Assembly: GCA_001296005.1 (NCBI GenBank)
Contig: LJHR01000003.1
Location: 124,001-188,000 of the forward strand
From: an alpha proteobacterium AAP38
GTDB taxonomy: Bacteria > Pseudomonadota > Alphaproteobacteria > Azospirillales > Azospirillaceae
Length of the DNA stretch: 64,000 bases
Direction of reading: 5' to 3'
Shown here: piece after piece, positions 16,993 through 27,236 of the stretch
How the letters are laid out: every line of letters starts with the position of its first letter
How positions within the stretch are numbered: position 1 is the first letter of the stretch
The notes under the pieces: model-generated
Told to the model about the DNA's origin: nothing
Database searches by the model: none
The model's input: only the letters and a program-made list of their open reading frames with translations
Program-made: the position numbers and the translations under genes

Positions 16993-18162
16993 ATGCCCTG
17001 GAACAATCAAGGTGGCGGCAATGGCGGTGGCCCCTGGGGTTCTCCCCCGGGTGGTGGCGGCAATGGCGGCGGTAACAATCCATGGGGCCGTCCGCCCGGC
17101 GGTGGCGGCGGCGGGCAACCGCCCGGCGGCCCCGACCTGGAGGAACTGCTGCGCAAGGGGCAGGAGCGGTTCAAGAACCTGACGCCCGGCGGCCTGGGCG
17201 GCGGCAAGGGCATCGCGCTCGGGCTGGTCGCCCTGGGCTTGCTGTGGGGCCTGTCGGGCATTTACCGCGTGCAGCCCGACGAGCAGGGCGTGGTTCGCCG
17301 ATTCGGTGAATATGTCCGCACCGAACAGCCGGGCCTGCGTTATCACCTGCCCGCCCCAATCGAAATGGTGGACACGCCCAAGGTGACGCTGGTCAACCGT
17401 CTGGAGGTCGGCTACCGCTCCGGCACCGACAGCCGGCGTCCCGGCGGCGGCGACATCCTTGACGAAAGCCTGATGCTGACAGGCGATGAGAATATCATCG
17501 ACATCGACTTCACGGTCCTGTGGGTGATCAAGGATGCGGGCAATTACCTGTTCAAGATCCGCGATCCGGCCAACACCGTGAAGATGGCCGCCGAAAGCGC
17601 CATGCGCGAAGTGATCGGCCGCACCGATATCCAGCCCGCGCTGACCGAGGCGCGCCAGGATATCGAACAGCAGACCAAGGCCCTGTTGCAGACCATGCTG
17701 GACGAGTACCAGTCCGGTATCGAGATCACGCAGGTGCAGTTGCAGAAGGTGGACCCGCCGGCCCCCGTGGTCGATGCGTTCAACGATGTGCAGCGCGCCC
17801 GCCAGGACCGCGAGCGTCTGCGTAACGAGGCCGAGGCTTATCGCAACGACATCATCCCCCGCGCCCGTGGTGAGGCCGAACAGCTGATCCAGCAGGCATC
17901 GGCCTATCGTGAACAGGTGGTGAGCCTGGCACAGGGTGATGCGCAGCGTTTCGCCCAGGTTCTTGCGGCCTATAGTCAGGCGCCGGAAGTTACGGCCCGC
18001 CGCATGTATCTTGAAACGATGCAGGAGGTGCTGGGCGGCACCAACAAGGTCATCATCGATCAGGGCAAGGGCAGCGGTGTCGTGCCGTTCCTGCCGCTGA
18101 ACGAGTTGACGAACCAGATCCGCCAACAGACGCCGGCCGTTCCGGCCGCACCGCGCCAGTAA
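16993..18162 (+). CDS. hflK: HflK, SPFH-domain subunit of the FtsH modulator complex
   Basis: 389-residue membrane protein. A Gly/Pro/Asn-rich cytoplasmic N-terminus fills residues 1-45. One membrane segment (ALGLVALGLLWGLSG, ~residues 73-92) follows, then the SPFH/band-7 domain (YRVQPDEQGVVRRFGEY) and a long helical region rich in Q, E and R (DVQRARQDRERLRNEAEAY). HflK and HflC form large membrane assemblies around FtsH and limit its proteolysis. The gene is 12 bases ahead of hflC in the conserved order hflK-hflC-DUF2065-Do protease. Length is in the family range. Confidence 0.96.
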   Translation: MPWNNQGGGNGGGPWGSPPGGGGNGGGNNPWGRPPGGGGGGQPPGGPDLEELLRKGQERFKNLTPGGLGGGKGIALGLVALGLLWGLSGIYRVQPDEQGVVRRFGEYVRTEQPGLRYHLPAPIEMVDTPKVTLVNRLEVGYRSGTDSRRPGGGDILDESLMLTGDENIIDIDFTVLWVIKDAGNYLFKIRDPANTVKMAAESAMREVIGRTDIQPALTEARQDIEQQTKALLQTMLDEYQSGIEITQVQLQKVDPPAPVVDAFNDVQRARQDRERLRNEAEAYRNDIIPRARGEAEQLIQQASAYREQVVSLAQGDAQRFAQVLAAYSQAPEVTARRMYLETMQEVLGGTNKVIIDQGKGSGVVPFLPLNELTNQIRQQTPAVPAAPRQ

Positions 18163-18174
18163 GGGGGACGGACC

Positions 18175-19050
18175 ATGAGCACCAAACTTGTCGCTCTCGG
18201 CATTGCCGCCGCCGCAACCGCCATCCTGGCCTCGGCCTCCCTGTTCACCGTGAACCAGACCCAACAGGCCCTGGTGCTGCAATTGGGTGAATGGAAGCGG
18301 ACCATTCAGGAGCCGGGCCTGCATGCCAAGATCCCGTTCGTGCAGAATGTGGTTCTGCTGGACGCCCGCGTGCTGGATGTCGATCCGCCGGTCGAACAGG
18401 TGATCCTGGCCGACCAGAAGCGTCTGGAAGTGGACGCGTTTGCACGTTATCGCATCACCGAACCGTTGAAGTTCTATACGTCGGTCGGCAATGAGAACGT
18501 GGCCGAACAGCGTCTGGCCGCCACCGTCAATTCGGCCCTGCGCCGTGTGCTGGGTAACGCCACCTTGCTGGCCGTCCTGTCCAAGGAACGCGGCAAGGTG
18601 ATGACCGACATCAAGGCGCAGGTGAACCAGGAAGCCGCCCAGTTCGGGGTGGAGATCGTGGATGTCCGCATCCGCCGCGCCGACCTGCCCGAAGCCACCT
18701 CGCAGGCCGTTTATGAGCGTATGCGGTCGGAACGCGAGCGCGAGGCCAAGGAAGCCCGCGCGCAGGGTAGTGAACAGGCCCAGCAGATCCGTAGCCGGGC
18801 CGAGCGTGAACGCACCGTCATCCTGGCCGAAGCCCAGCGCGACAGCCAGGTGCTGCGCGGTGAAGGCGACAACCAGGCTATCCGTATCCTGGCCGAATCC
18901 GCGAACAAGAACCCGGAATTCTATGGGTTCTACCGGTCGCTGGATGCCTATAAGGCGGCGATGAAGGGCGATAACACGCAGATGGTCTTGTCACCGGACA
19001 GCGAGTTCTTCCGCTACTTCAACAGCACGGGCGGCGTGACCAAGCGGTGA
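18175..19050 (+). CDS. hflC: HflC, SPFH-domain partner of HflK
   Basis: 291-residue partner of HflK. An N-terminal signal anchor (VALGIAAAATAILASASLF) is followed by the SPFH core (VNQTQQALVLQLGEWKR, then EPGLHAKIPFVQNV) and a coiled-coil-like stretch (ERMRSEREREAKEARAQGSEQAQQ, in shorter blocks). The C-terminal EFFRYFN is typical of the family. GGGGGACGG precedes the ATG. Co-transcription with hflK is likely from the 12-base gap. Confidence 0.96.
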   Translation: MSTKLVALGIAAAATAILASASLFTVNQTQQALVLQLGEWKRTIQEPGLHAKIPFVQNVVLLDARVLDVDPPVEQVILADQKRLEVDAFARYRITEPLKFYTSVGNENVAEQRLAATVNSALRRVLGNATLLAVLSKERGKVMTDIKAQVNQEAAQFGVEIVDVRIRRADLPEATSQAVYERMRSEREREAKEARAQGSEQAQQIRSRAERERTVILAEAQRDSQVLRGEGDNQAIRILAESANKNPEFYGFYRSLDAYKAAMKGDNTQMVLSPDSEFFRYFNSTGGVTKR

Positions 19051-19111
19051 TGCTGCCTTGCGCGGGGCGGTTTTGACCGCCCCGCGCCCCCTCCTTTTCC
19101 GGACACCTCCC

Positions 19112-19297
19112 GTGACCGATTTCCTGACCGCACTGGCCCTGGTCTTTGTGATCGAGGGGCTTCTTTATGCCGTTGCGCCCAATTCCATGCGGGACATGGC
19201 CCAGCGCATTACCGGCATGGAGCCTGTCATGCTGCGCCGGATCGGCTTGGGTGCCGCCATCCTGGGCGTCGTGGCCTTGGCCGCGATCCGGGGCTAG
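19112..19297 (+). CDS. DUF2065 small membrane protein
   Basis: 61-residue protein with two hydrophobic helices (FLTALALVFVIEGLLYAVAP and IGLGAAILGVVALAAI) joined by a MRDMAQRITGMEP loop, the DUF2065/YjeT pattern. GTG at 19112 gives the usual length; a longer frame from 19058 adds a Pro/Arg-rich leader unlike the family. It lies between hflC and the Do protease, the standard neighbourhood of this family, suggesting a role with the HflKC-FtsH system. Its TAG stop touches the left hairpin of repeat copy B. Confidence 0.85.
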   Translation: MTDFLTALALVFVIEGLLYAVAPNSMRDMAQRITGMEPVMLRRIGLGAAILGVVALAAIRG

Positions 19298-19447
19298 AGC
19301 TGTTTTACGGTATACCGGAAACAGCTCCGGCAGCGACTGCTGCCGCGCCGCACGTGCGGCGTGAAGCCAAGCCAACGGACGTTGGCGCCGGCGCCTGAGG
19401 AAAACGAAAGGCTGTAGCGTGTTTCCAGACAACGGAAACACGCTACA
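19297..19447. repeat. Structured intergenic repeat element, copy B
   Basis: Left hairpin arms GAGCTGTTT/AAACAGCTC (19297-19305, 19319-19327) close over an inner CGGTATACCG. The core has stems GGCAGC/GCTGCC (19329-19334, 19339-19344), the 16-nt palindrome 19346-19361 and CAAC/GTTG (19373-19376, 19381-19384), ending in TGAGG. Right hairpin has 14-bp perfect arms (19413-19426, 19434-19447). The core matches copy A with paired substitutions. It fills most of the 19298-19619 gap; nothing else was seen there. Confidence 0.8.
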
Positions 19448-19619
19448 AAGGTTCTGGTGCCGCTTTTCGCATCCAAGACCATCCGCCTGTTACGAAGGAA
19501 TGCTTCGCAAGGCGGTCTTTCACGCTATATTCCTTGGCTGTCGGTGCGCCCCTTTCGGGCCGGCGTGCCGATGCGTGCCCCGGGGTGTGGGCGCGGATGA
19601 CCGGCCCCTGGAGATTGAC

Positions 19620-21158
19620 GTGATCGACGCCTTCCGTTCCCGTTCCGCCCGCGCCACTGCCGGGGCCGTCGTCCGGGAAGGCCGCGTGGCCGGCCTCTTG
19701 TCGTTGCTGGCGGTGACTGCCGCCCTGATCTTCACCCCGCCGGCCCTGGCCCAGCGTGGCGCGCCCGATAGTTTCGCGCCGCTGGCCGAAAAGACGCTGC
19801 CGTCGGTGGTCAATATCTCGACCAGCCAGACGATCCAGAACAAGCAGGGTGGCCGCGGCGCCGTGCCCATGCCCGACTTCCCCCCCGGCTCGCCCATGGA
19901 AGAATTCTTCCGCGACTTCCTGGAACGCCAGCAGCAGGGCCAGGGCGCCCCGCGCAAGGCGCAGTCGCTGGGGTCGGGCTTCATCATCGACGCGTCGGGT
20001 TATATCGTCACCAACAACCACGTGATTGAAGGTGCCGACGAAATCACCGTCATCTTCCAGGATGCCGACCAGACCGAACTGAAGGCCAAGCTGATCGGCA
20101 CCGACAAGGAGACCGATCTGGCCCTGCTGAAGGTTGAGACCAAGCAGAAGTTGACCGCCCTGAAATGGGGCGACAGCGATGTGCTGAAGGTCGGTGACTG
20201 GGTGGTGGCCATCGGTAATCCGTTCGGCCTGGGTGGCACCGTCACCGCCGGCATCGTGTCGGCCCGCGCCCGTGATATCGGTGCCGGTCGCTTTGACGAT
20301 TTCATCCAGACCGACGCCGCCATCAACCAGGGCAATTCCGGTGGCCCGCTGGTCAATCTGGCCGGCGACGTGGTTGGCATCAATTCGGCCATCTACAGCC
20401 GTACGGGCGGTTCGGTCGGTATCGGCTTTGCCATCCCGTCCAGCATGGCCCGCACCGTGATTGAGGAAATCCGCAAGGCCGGCAAGGTGCGCCGTGGCTG
20501 GCTGGGCGTGCAGATACAGTCGGTGACCCCGGAAATCGCCGAAAGCATGGGGCTGGCCCATCACAAGGGTGCCCTGGTCGGCACCGTGACGGAGGGCAGC
20601 CCCGCCGCCGCCGCCGGTTTGAAGCCCGGCGACGTCATCCTGACCTTTGACGGCAAGGAGGTTGCCAACAACCGCACCCTGCCGCGCATGGTGGCCGGCA
20701 CACCGGTGGGCACCAAGGTCAATGTCGGCATTTCCCGCAAGGGCACGCCGGTGAATGTGACCGTTGCCCTGGCCGAATTCCCCGAGGAACCCGCCGCCGC
20801 AGAAGAGGAGCAGCCCGAGGAGCAGCAGTCTGGCACCTCCGGTGCGCAGCAGCAGGTGGACGCGCTGGGCCTCACCGTTTCCGCCATCACCGCCGAACTG
20901 CGCAAGCAGTTCGAACTGGCTGAGGGCACCAAGGGCGTGGTCATCACCAAGGTGAATCCCAACGCCCCTGCCCAGTCCCGTCAGCTGCGCCCCGGCGACG
21001 TGGTGCTGGAGGTCAGTCAGCAACCGGTAACCACCCCCGCCGACGTGCAGGACCGCGTGGGCAAGGCCAAGACCGCCGGCCAGAAGGCCGTGCTGCTGCT
21101 GGTCGAACGCCGTGGTGAACAGACCTTCCTGGCCCTGTCGCTGGAGGGCGCACCGTAA
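19620..21158 (+). CDS. degP: Do/DegP-type periplasmic serine endoprotease
   Basis: 512-residue HtrA-family protease/chaperone. The signal peptide ends at PPALA-Q (~residue 45). The trypsin-like domain carries the triad His in TNNHVIEGA, Asp in ETDLALLK and Ser in GNSGGPL. Two PDZ domains follow (GWLGVQIQSV onward, and ALGLTVSAI onward), joined by a Glu/Gln-rich linker. GTG at 19620 is chosen because GGAG lies 6 bases ahead and a good signal peptide follows; the open frame extends through repeat B, which is non-coding. It is last in the hflK-hflC-DUF2065 neighbourhood. Function: degradation of misfolded envelope proteins. Confidence 0.95.
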   Translation: MIDAFRSRSARATAGAVVREGRVAGLLSLLAVTAALIFTPPALAQRGAPDSFAPLAEKTLPSVVNISTSQTIQNKQGGRGAVPMPDFPPGSPMEEFFRDFLERQQQGQGAPRKAQSLGSGFIIDASGYIVTNNHVIEGADEITVIFQDADQTELKAKLIGTDKETDLALLKVETKQKLTALKWGDSDVLKVGDWVVAIGNPFGLGGTVTAGIVSARARDIGAGRFDDFIQTDAAINQGNSGGPLVNLAGDVVGINSAIYSRTGGSVGIGFAIPSSMARTVIEEIRKAGKVRRGWLGVQIQSVTPEIAESMGLAHHKGALVGTVTEGSPAAAAGLKPGDVILTFDGKEVANNRTLPRMVAGTPVGTKVNVGISRKGTPVNVTVALAEFPEEPAAAEEEQPEEQQSGTSGAQQQVDALGLTVSAITAELRKQFELAEGTKGVVITKVNPNAPAQSRQLRPGDVVLEVSQQPVTTPADVQDRVGKAKTAGQKAVLLLVERRGEQTFLALSLEGAP

Positions 21159-21188
21159 GGATCACTGCATTACCGGTGAATGGCTTGA

Positions 21189-21223
21189 CCCCGGTCCACC
21201 TGTATGGGTGGGCCGGGGCTTTT
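21189..21223 (+). terminator. Intrinsic terminator of the Do protease gene
   Basis: CCCCGGTCCACC (21189-21200) pairs with GGTGGGCCGGGG (21207-21218) with one wobble, and CTTTT follows. It ends about 30-60 nt after the stop codon, ahead of the TPP riboswitch. Confidence 0.85.
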
Positions 21224-21280
21224 CATTTGTTCGTCCCCTGAACCACCCACCCTTGACACCCAACCCCATCATCCCGCACC

Positions 21281-23321
<2,041 letters not shown>

Positions 23322-23397
23322 GGGGGCAGGTCAGGGAGCGGGTGGTGCGAAGGCCACCCGCTCCGGCTTGCGGGGCGGATCAATCAAAAAGAACCAT

Positions 23398-23465
23398 GCA
23401 CAGATAATTTATTAATAAATATAAGGCAAAATAGCTAATTATATTATCAATTCAGGAGGTGGATC
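23398..23465 (+). promoter_or_regulatory. AT-rich promoter region of the secreted protein gene
   Basis: A short AT-rich patch in a GC-rich context holds the perfect 14-nt palindrome ATTTATTAATAAAT (23407-23420) and several TAATTATATT-like boxes, then AGGAGGTGG ahead of the ATG. It is a plausible promoter/operator, but exact -35 and -10 boxes cannot be fixed. Confidence 0.4.
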
Positions 23466-24191
23466 ATGCGGGCACGTATCCTTGGTTCCTTGGTCGCGCT
23501 GTCATTTTGTAGCCTTTCCCTCCTCCATGCCGTACCCGCCGCAGCATTGACCTTTGTCGAGGTTGATTATACCTGCCCCATCACCGGGGAGAAATTCACC
23601 GCCCCAACAATGGCATCCGGGACCTCTTTCGGCAGTCGGCTTGATTTTCGGAAAGTTGGGCCCATCGCCTCGCCTTGGCCGATGGTCACCTGTCCCAGCA
23701 ACGGCTTCCCCCTGTTTCAGGAAGAATTCAAAACAGAACAGATTGAAACCTTGAAGGCCTTCGCTGCGACACCGGAATACAAGGCGTTGGTGGCAAGCCA
23801 TCCCGTCTATTACCTGGTCGCCCGCTTGCAGCCTCTGTTGGGTTATACAACAGAGGATATCGCCTTCAGTCTTCTGTACGCGTCCTGGCAGGCAGAGGCG
23901 AATGAGCAGAAAGCACTGGGCTATCTGGAAGAGGCGCTGCCGCTGTTCCAGGAAGTTCTTGAAAAGCAACCACCGGTCGATGTCCGTAATGTGGCCAGCT
24001 TGCGCTTTCTGACCGTCGAGCTGCATCGCCGGCTGGGTCGGTTTGAACAGGCGGCGGCCTTGCTAGAGAAATACCGGGCGGAGTTGGAACCGGTGGTACC
24101 GCCCGACTTCATGGTGTTGGAAACCAAGCTGATCCAGCAGCGGGTGTCGGTACCGGCAACGCCCGAAAGGCCGAAGGACAAGTCGCCCTGA
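23466..24191 (+). CDS. Secreted DUF2225-like protein
   Basis: 241-residue exported protein. The signal peptide covers roughly residues 1-27 (VALSFCSLSLLHAVPAAA). The mature start has a YTCPITGEKF motif and later VTCPSNGFPLF, resembling the paired CP-x-x-G knuckles of DUF2225, although one Cys of each pair is replaced, so metal binding is doubtful. The C-terminal half is helical and repeat-like (ALGYLEEALPLFQEVLEKQ, then HRRLGRFEQAAALLEKY), consistent with TPR helices. A very strong AGGAGGTGG ribosome-binding site and an AT-rich promoter patch suggest active expression. Function is unknown. Confidence 0.72.
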   Translation: MRARILGSLVALSFCSLSLLHAVPAAALTFVEVDYTCPITGEKFTAPTMASGTSFGSRLDFRKVGPIASPWPMVTCPSNGFPLFQEEFKTEQIETLKAFAATPEYKALVASHPVYYLVARLQPLLGYTTEDIAFSLLYASWQAEANEQKALGYLEEALPLFQEVLEKQPPVDVRNVASLRFLTVELHRRLGRFEQAAALLEKYRAELEPVVPPDFMVLETKLIQQRVSVPATPERPKDKSP

Positions 24192-24195
24192 AACA

Positions 24196-24230
24196 AAAGG
24201 CCCCCGTCCGCATCGCGAACGGGGGCCTTT
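24196..24230. terminator. Bidirectional terminator
   Basis: AAAGGCCCCCGT (24196-24207) and ACGGGGGCCTTT (24219-24230), perfect 12-bp arms with flanking A/T runs on both strands, between convergent genes. Confidence 0.88.
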
Positions 24231-24259
24231 CTTCTGGCCGTTCGGGGCCGGAAATGCCG

Positions 24260-24427
24260 TCAGGCGCGGGCCAGGCGGTCCATTTCCTCCTTCACGCGCA
24301 ATTTCTCCATTTTCAGGCGGGTCAGGGTCGTTGTGTCGGGCATGGGACGGCGCGCTTCCATGCGCACCTCCCGATCCAGGTTCTCGTGCTTCGTACGCAG
24401 CGATTCAACACGCTCGGGGAACAACAT
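24260..24427 (-). CDS. DUF465 (YdcH-like) small protein
   Basis: 55-residue highly charged helical protein of the DUF465 family: LRTKHENLDREVRMEARRP, then LKMEKLRVKEEMDRL, which would form a short helical hairpin. The ATG opening MLFPERVESL is preceded by AAGGAGAGG at 5 bases. Related proteins are common in Rhodospirillales; function unknown. It is convergent with the secreted protein gene. Confidence 0.85.
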   Translation of the reverse strand: MLFPERVESLRTKHENLDREVRMEARRPMPDTTTLTRLKMEKLRVKEEMDRLARA

Positions 24428-24642
24428 ACGGCCTCTCCTTCTTGAACGATGGAACAACGGACCTGTCTGGTTGTTGGGACCTGAAACGCGGCTTGACCTT
24501 TCCTGAGGGACAAAACATGGGTCACGATCCTGACATGGAATCGTAACTTGCGGCTCTATGCATATGGATAGGGTGGTGGGGTTTTTCGAGGGGCGGATTA
24601 GCCACCCTGGACGAAAACCATCGGGGGCGCTACATCACCTCC

Positions 24643-25272
24643 ATGGCAGATATCCTCCCACAGCCGGCCGGTTCTTCCGGTCCTGACCAGAACCCGGCAT
24701 CCACACCGCCCCGACGGATGATTGTCGGGATCAGCGGGGCGTCGGGCATTGTTTACGGCATACGCCTGCTTGAAACGTTACGCCGGCTGGGCATCGAATC
24801 CCACCTCGTAATGAGCAGGTCTGCCGAGGTGACCTCTGCGCACGAGTCGGGGCTGAAGGTGGCTGACATTCGCGCATTGGCCGACGTCACCTATGCCATC
24901 ACCGATATCGGGGCTGCCATATCATCGGGCAGTTTCCGCACCATGGGCATGATCGTCGCGCCTTGTTCGGTGCGCTCCCTGTCGGAGATTGCGTCGGGGG
25001 TCACCAGTTCGCTGCTGACCCGTGCCGCCGATGTCGTGCTGAAGGAACGCCGACGGCTGGTGCTGATGCTGCGCGAGACGCCGCTGCATCTGGGCCATAT
25101 CCGCTCCATGGCGGCGGTGACGGAGATGGGGGCCATCGTCTATCCGCCCGTTCCTGCCTTCTATGCCAATCCGCAAAGCCTGGACGACATGGTCGACCAT
25201 ACGATCGGGCGCGTGCTCGACCTGTTCGATATCGACACGGGCCGGGTGCGGCGCTGGGGGGAGGGGGGGTAA
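24643..25272 (+). CDS. ubiX: Flavin prenyltransferase UbiX
   Basis: 209-residue enzyme that prenylates FMN to make the cofactor of UbiD decarboxylases, used in ubiquinone synthesis. Motifs: VGISGASGIVYGIRLLE (FMN-binding glycine-rich loop), ISSGSFRTMGMIVAPCSVRSL, and RRRLVLMLRETPLHLGHI. The first 25 residues are proline-rich and not conserved; an internal ATG at MIVGISGAS (24718) could be the start. No UbiD is in the window. Zur follows 62 bases downstream in the same direction. Confidence 0.93.
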   Translation: MADILPQPAGSSGPDQNPASTPPRRMIVGISGASGIVYGIRLLETLRRLGIESHLVMSRSAEVTSAHESGLKVADIRALADVTYAITDIGAAISSGSFRTMGMIVAPCSVRSLSEIASGVTSSLLTRAADVVLKERRRLVLMLRETPLHLGHIRSMAAVTEMGAIVYPPVPAFYANPQSLDDMVDHTIGRVLDLFDIDTGRVRRWGEGG

Positions 25273-25334
25273 CCCTCCTTTCCATATGCTGCCGGCCTGC
25301 TTACATTGGCATCATCCTTGCCGAAGGCTTTCCC

Positions 25335-25832
25335 ATGTCCAGTCCTGCCCACGCCCATCACCACCATGACCATGCCGTCCGCCATGACCATGGCTCGTGC
25401 GTCAAGGATGCGCTGGCGCGGGCCGACGCGCTCTGTACCGAACGCGGCGTGCGCCTGACGTCGCAGCGGGCGCGGGTGCTGGAACTGGTCTGGTCCAGCC
25501 ACAAGCCGCGTGGCGCCTATGCCATCCTGGAGGACCTGTCGGCGGATGGAAAGCGGGTGGCTCCCCTGACCGTCTACCGTGCCCTGGATTTCCTGCTGGA
25601 ACAGGGGCTGATCCATCGGATCGAAAGCCAGAATGCCTTTGTCGGCTGTCCTGATCCGGGTACGGCGCATACGGGGCAGTTCCTGGTCTGCTCCTGCTGC
25701 GGCAACGCCACCGAACTGACCGACCGCGGCATTGCGGCGGCCATCGCCGACAGTGCGGCGGCGCAGGGTTTTACCGTGCAGCGGCAGACCGTTGAAGTAA
25801 CGGGCATCTGCCCCGACTGCCGCGACCATTGA
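25335..25832 (+). CDS. zur: Fur-family regulator, Zur type
   Basis: 165-residue Fur-family repressor. A His-rich N-terminus (HAHHHHDH, HDHGS) precedes the winged helix (GVRLTSQRARVLELV, VAPLTVYRALDFLLEQGLI). The C-terminal dimer domain has CSCCG and CPDC, the two CxxC structural zinc knuckles, and GTAHTGQFLVC. Assignment to Zur rather than Fur rests on the LTVYRALDFL form, the His-rich start and the adjacent COG0523 zinc GTPase. No clear Zur box was recognised nearby. Confidence 0.87.
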   Translation: MSSPAHAHHHHDHAVRHDHGSCVKDALARADALCTERGVRLTSQRARVLELVWSSHKPRGAYAILEDLSADGKRVAPLTVYRALDFLLEQGLIHRIESQNAFVGCPDPGTAHTGQFLVCSCCGNATELTDRGIAAAIADSAAAQGFTVQRQTVEVTGICPDCRDH

Positions 25833-25901
25833 CGATTGGGGTATTGGTCCCCCACATGTCCGTTTAAGTAACCGACCTTTCTCTGCCCGAGGAATCCTCC
25901 C

Positions 25902-27146
25902 TTGTCCACGCAACAGACCCCGCCCAGCCCGCCGCCCCGCCTGCCCATTTCCGTCCTGACCGGGTTTTTGGGCAGCGGCAAGACCACGCTGCTGTCGCGC
26001 CTGATCCGCGACCCGGCCATGGTGCGCACCGCCGTCGTCATCAATGAATTTGGCGAGGTCGGGCTGGACCATCTGCTGGTGGAACAGTCGGACGAGAATA
26101 TGGTGCTGATGGATAGCGGCTGCCTGTGCTGCACCATCCGTTCCGACCTGGCCGAGACGCTGCGCGACCTCTACATGAAGCGTATGCGCGGCGAGATCCC
26201 GGAATTCGACCGGGTGGTGATCGAGACGACGGGTCTGGCCGATCCGGCGCCCATCCTGCACACGCTGATGACCGATCCGCTGATCGCCTCGCGCTTCCGT
26301 CTGGACGGGGTCGTGACCACCATCGACAGCGTCCATGGCATGGGCCAGTTGGACGAACACGAGGAAAGCCTGAAGCAGGCGGCGGTGGCCGACCGCGTGG
26401 TCCTGACCAAGACCGATCTGGCCGAACCGGCCCAGGTGGAGGCCCTGCGCCGCCGCCTGCATGACCTCAACCCCGGTGCGGTGCATGTCGACGCGCAGAA
26501 GGATCAGGGCCTGCCGGTCCTGCTGTTCGATGCGGGCCTGTACAATCCCAACACCAAGTCGCTGGACGTGCAGCGCTGGTTGAAGGCCGAGGCGTATGAG
26601 GGTGGTCATGATGATCACCATGATCATGACCACGGCCATTGCGACCACGACCATGGCCATTGCACCCATGACCATCATGAACATGGGCATGATCACGGCC
26701 ATGATCACCACGCCCATGACCATGGGCACGACCATCATGATCATGATCATAGCCATTGCGACCATGATCACGGCCACTGTGATCACGACCATGGGCATGG
26801 CCACGACCATCACCACCATGACGTCAACCGTCACAATGACAAGATCTCGTCCTTCGTGATCCGGTCGGAAAAGCCGCTGCCCTGGGACGGTCTGGTGACC
26901 TTCTTCGAGACGGTGGCCAAGGCGCAGGGCGACAATATCCTGCGCGTGAAGGGCCTGCTGAATGTCGAGGAGGCGGAACGCCCCATCGTCATCCACGGCG
27001 TGCAGCACCTGTTCCACCCGCCGGTCCAGCTGGACGCTTGGCCGACCGCCGACCAGAGCACCCGCATCGTCTTCATCGTCAAGGATTTGAAGCGCGAAAC
27101 GGTGCAGGAACTGTTCGACAGCGTGGTGAACGCCAAGGCGGCGTAA
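25902..27146 (+). CDS. COG0523/CobW-type G3E GTPase with His-rich metal-binding loop
   Basis: 414-residue GTPase, probably a zinc metallochaperone. Walker A is GFLGSGKTT, the family metal motif CLCC appears in DSGCLCCTIRSDL, and TKTDL gives guanine specificity. Residues ~236-306 are an extraordinarily His/Asp-rich run (HDHDHGHC-type units), and the C-terminal CobW domain carries LRVKGLLNVE and VIHGVQHLFHPP. TTG start is supported by GAGGAA 8 bases ahead. Next to zur it fits the ZigA/YeiR group induced by zinc shortage, rather than cobalamin synthesis. Confidence 0.9.
   Translation: MSTQQTPPSPPPRLPISVLTGFLGSGKTTLLSRLIRDPAMVRTAVVINEFGEVGLDHLLVEQSDENMVLMDSGCLCCTIRSDLAETLRDLYMKRMRGEIPEFDRVVIETTGLADPAPILHTLMTDPLIASRFRLDGVVTTIDSVHGMGQLDEHEESLKQAAVADRVVLTKTDLAEPAQVEALRRRLHDLNPGAVHVDAQKDQGLPVLLFDAGLYNPNTKSLDVQRWLKAEAYEGGHDDHHDHDHGHCDHDHGHCTHDHHEHGHDHGHDHHAHDHGHDHHDHDHSHCDHDHGHCDHDHGHGHDHHHHDVNRHNDKISSFVIRSEKPLPWDGLVTFFETVAKAQGDNILRVKGLLNVEEAERPIVIHGVQHLFHPPVQLDAWPTADQSTRIVFIVKDLKRETVQELFDSVVNAKAA
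26608..26823. repeat. Low-complexity CATGAC/CATGATCAC-type coding repeat
   Basis: In-gene repetitive tract of His and Asp codons (CAT/CAC with GAC/GAT) encoding the metal-binding loop of the GTPase. Irregular unit length and the coding frame show it is not a CRISPR array. Confidence 0.9.
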
Positions 27147-27150
27147 GTCC

Positions 27151-27230
27151 GTCGCATGCGCTTCGCTTATGCGACCTACGGGGACAGGCGGTTTTCGTAG
27201 GTCGCATAAGGGCGATTGCCCGCATGCGAC
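27151..27230. repeat. Nested palindrome, copy 2
   Basis: Outer arms GTCGCATGCG (27151-27160) and CGCATGCGAC (27221-27230); inner arms CTTATGCGACCTACG (27166-27180) and CGTAGGTCGCATAAG (27196-27210). The inner arms are identical to those at 2108-2143, and the outer arms are the same motif shifted by one base. It lies between convergent genes, as copy 1 does. Confidence 0.85.
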
Positions 27231-27236
27231 ACCGCC

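Noticed and set aside
19443-21023. 526-codon minus-strand open frame
   Set aside because: Antisense to the Do protease and repeat B; no recognisable protein.
26608-26823. Repetitive CATGAC/CATGATCAC tract as a possible CRISPR or tandem-repeat locus
   Set aside because: Units are irregular, have no spacers, and stay in frame as the His/Asp-rich loop of a GTPase.
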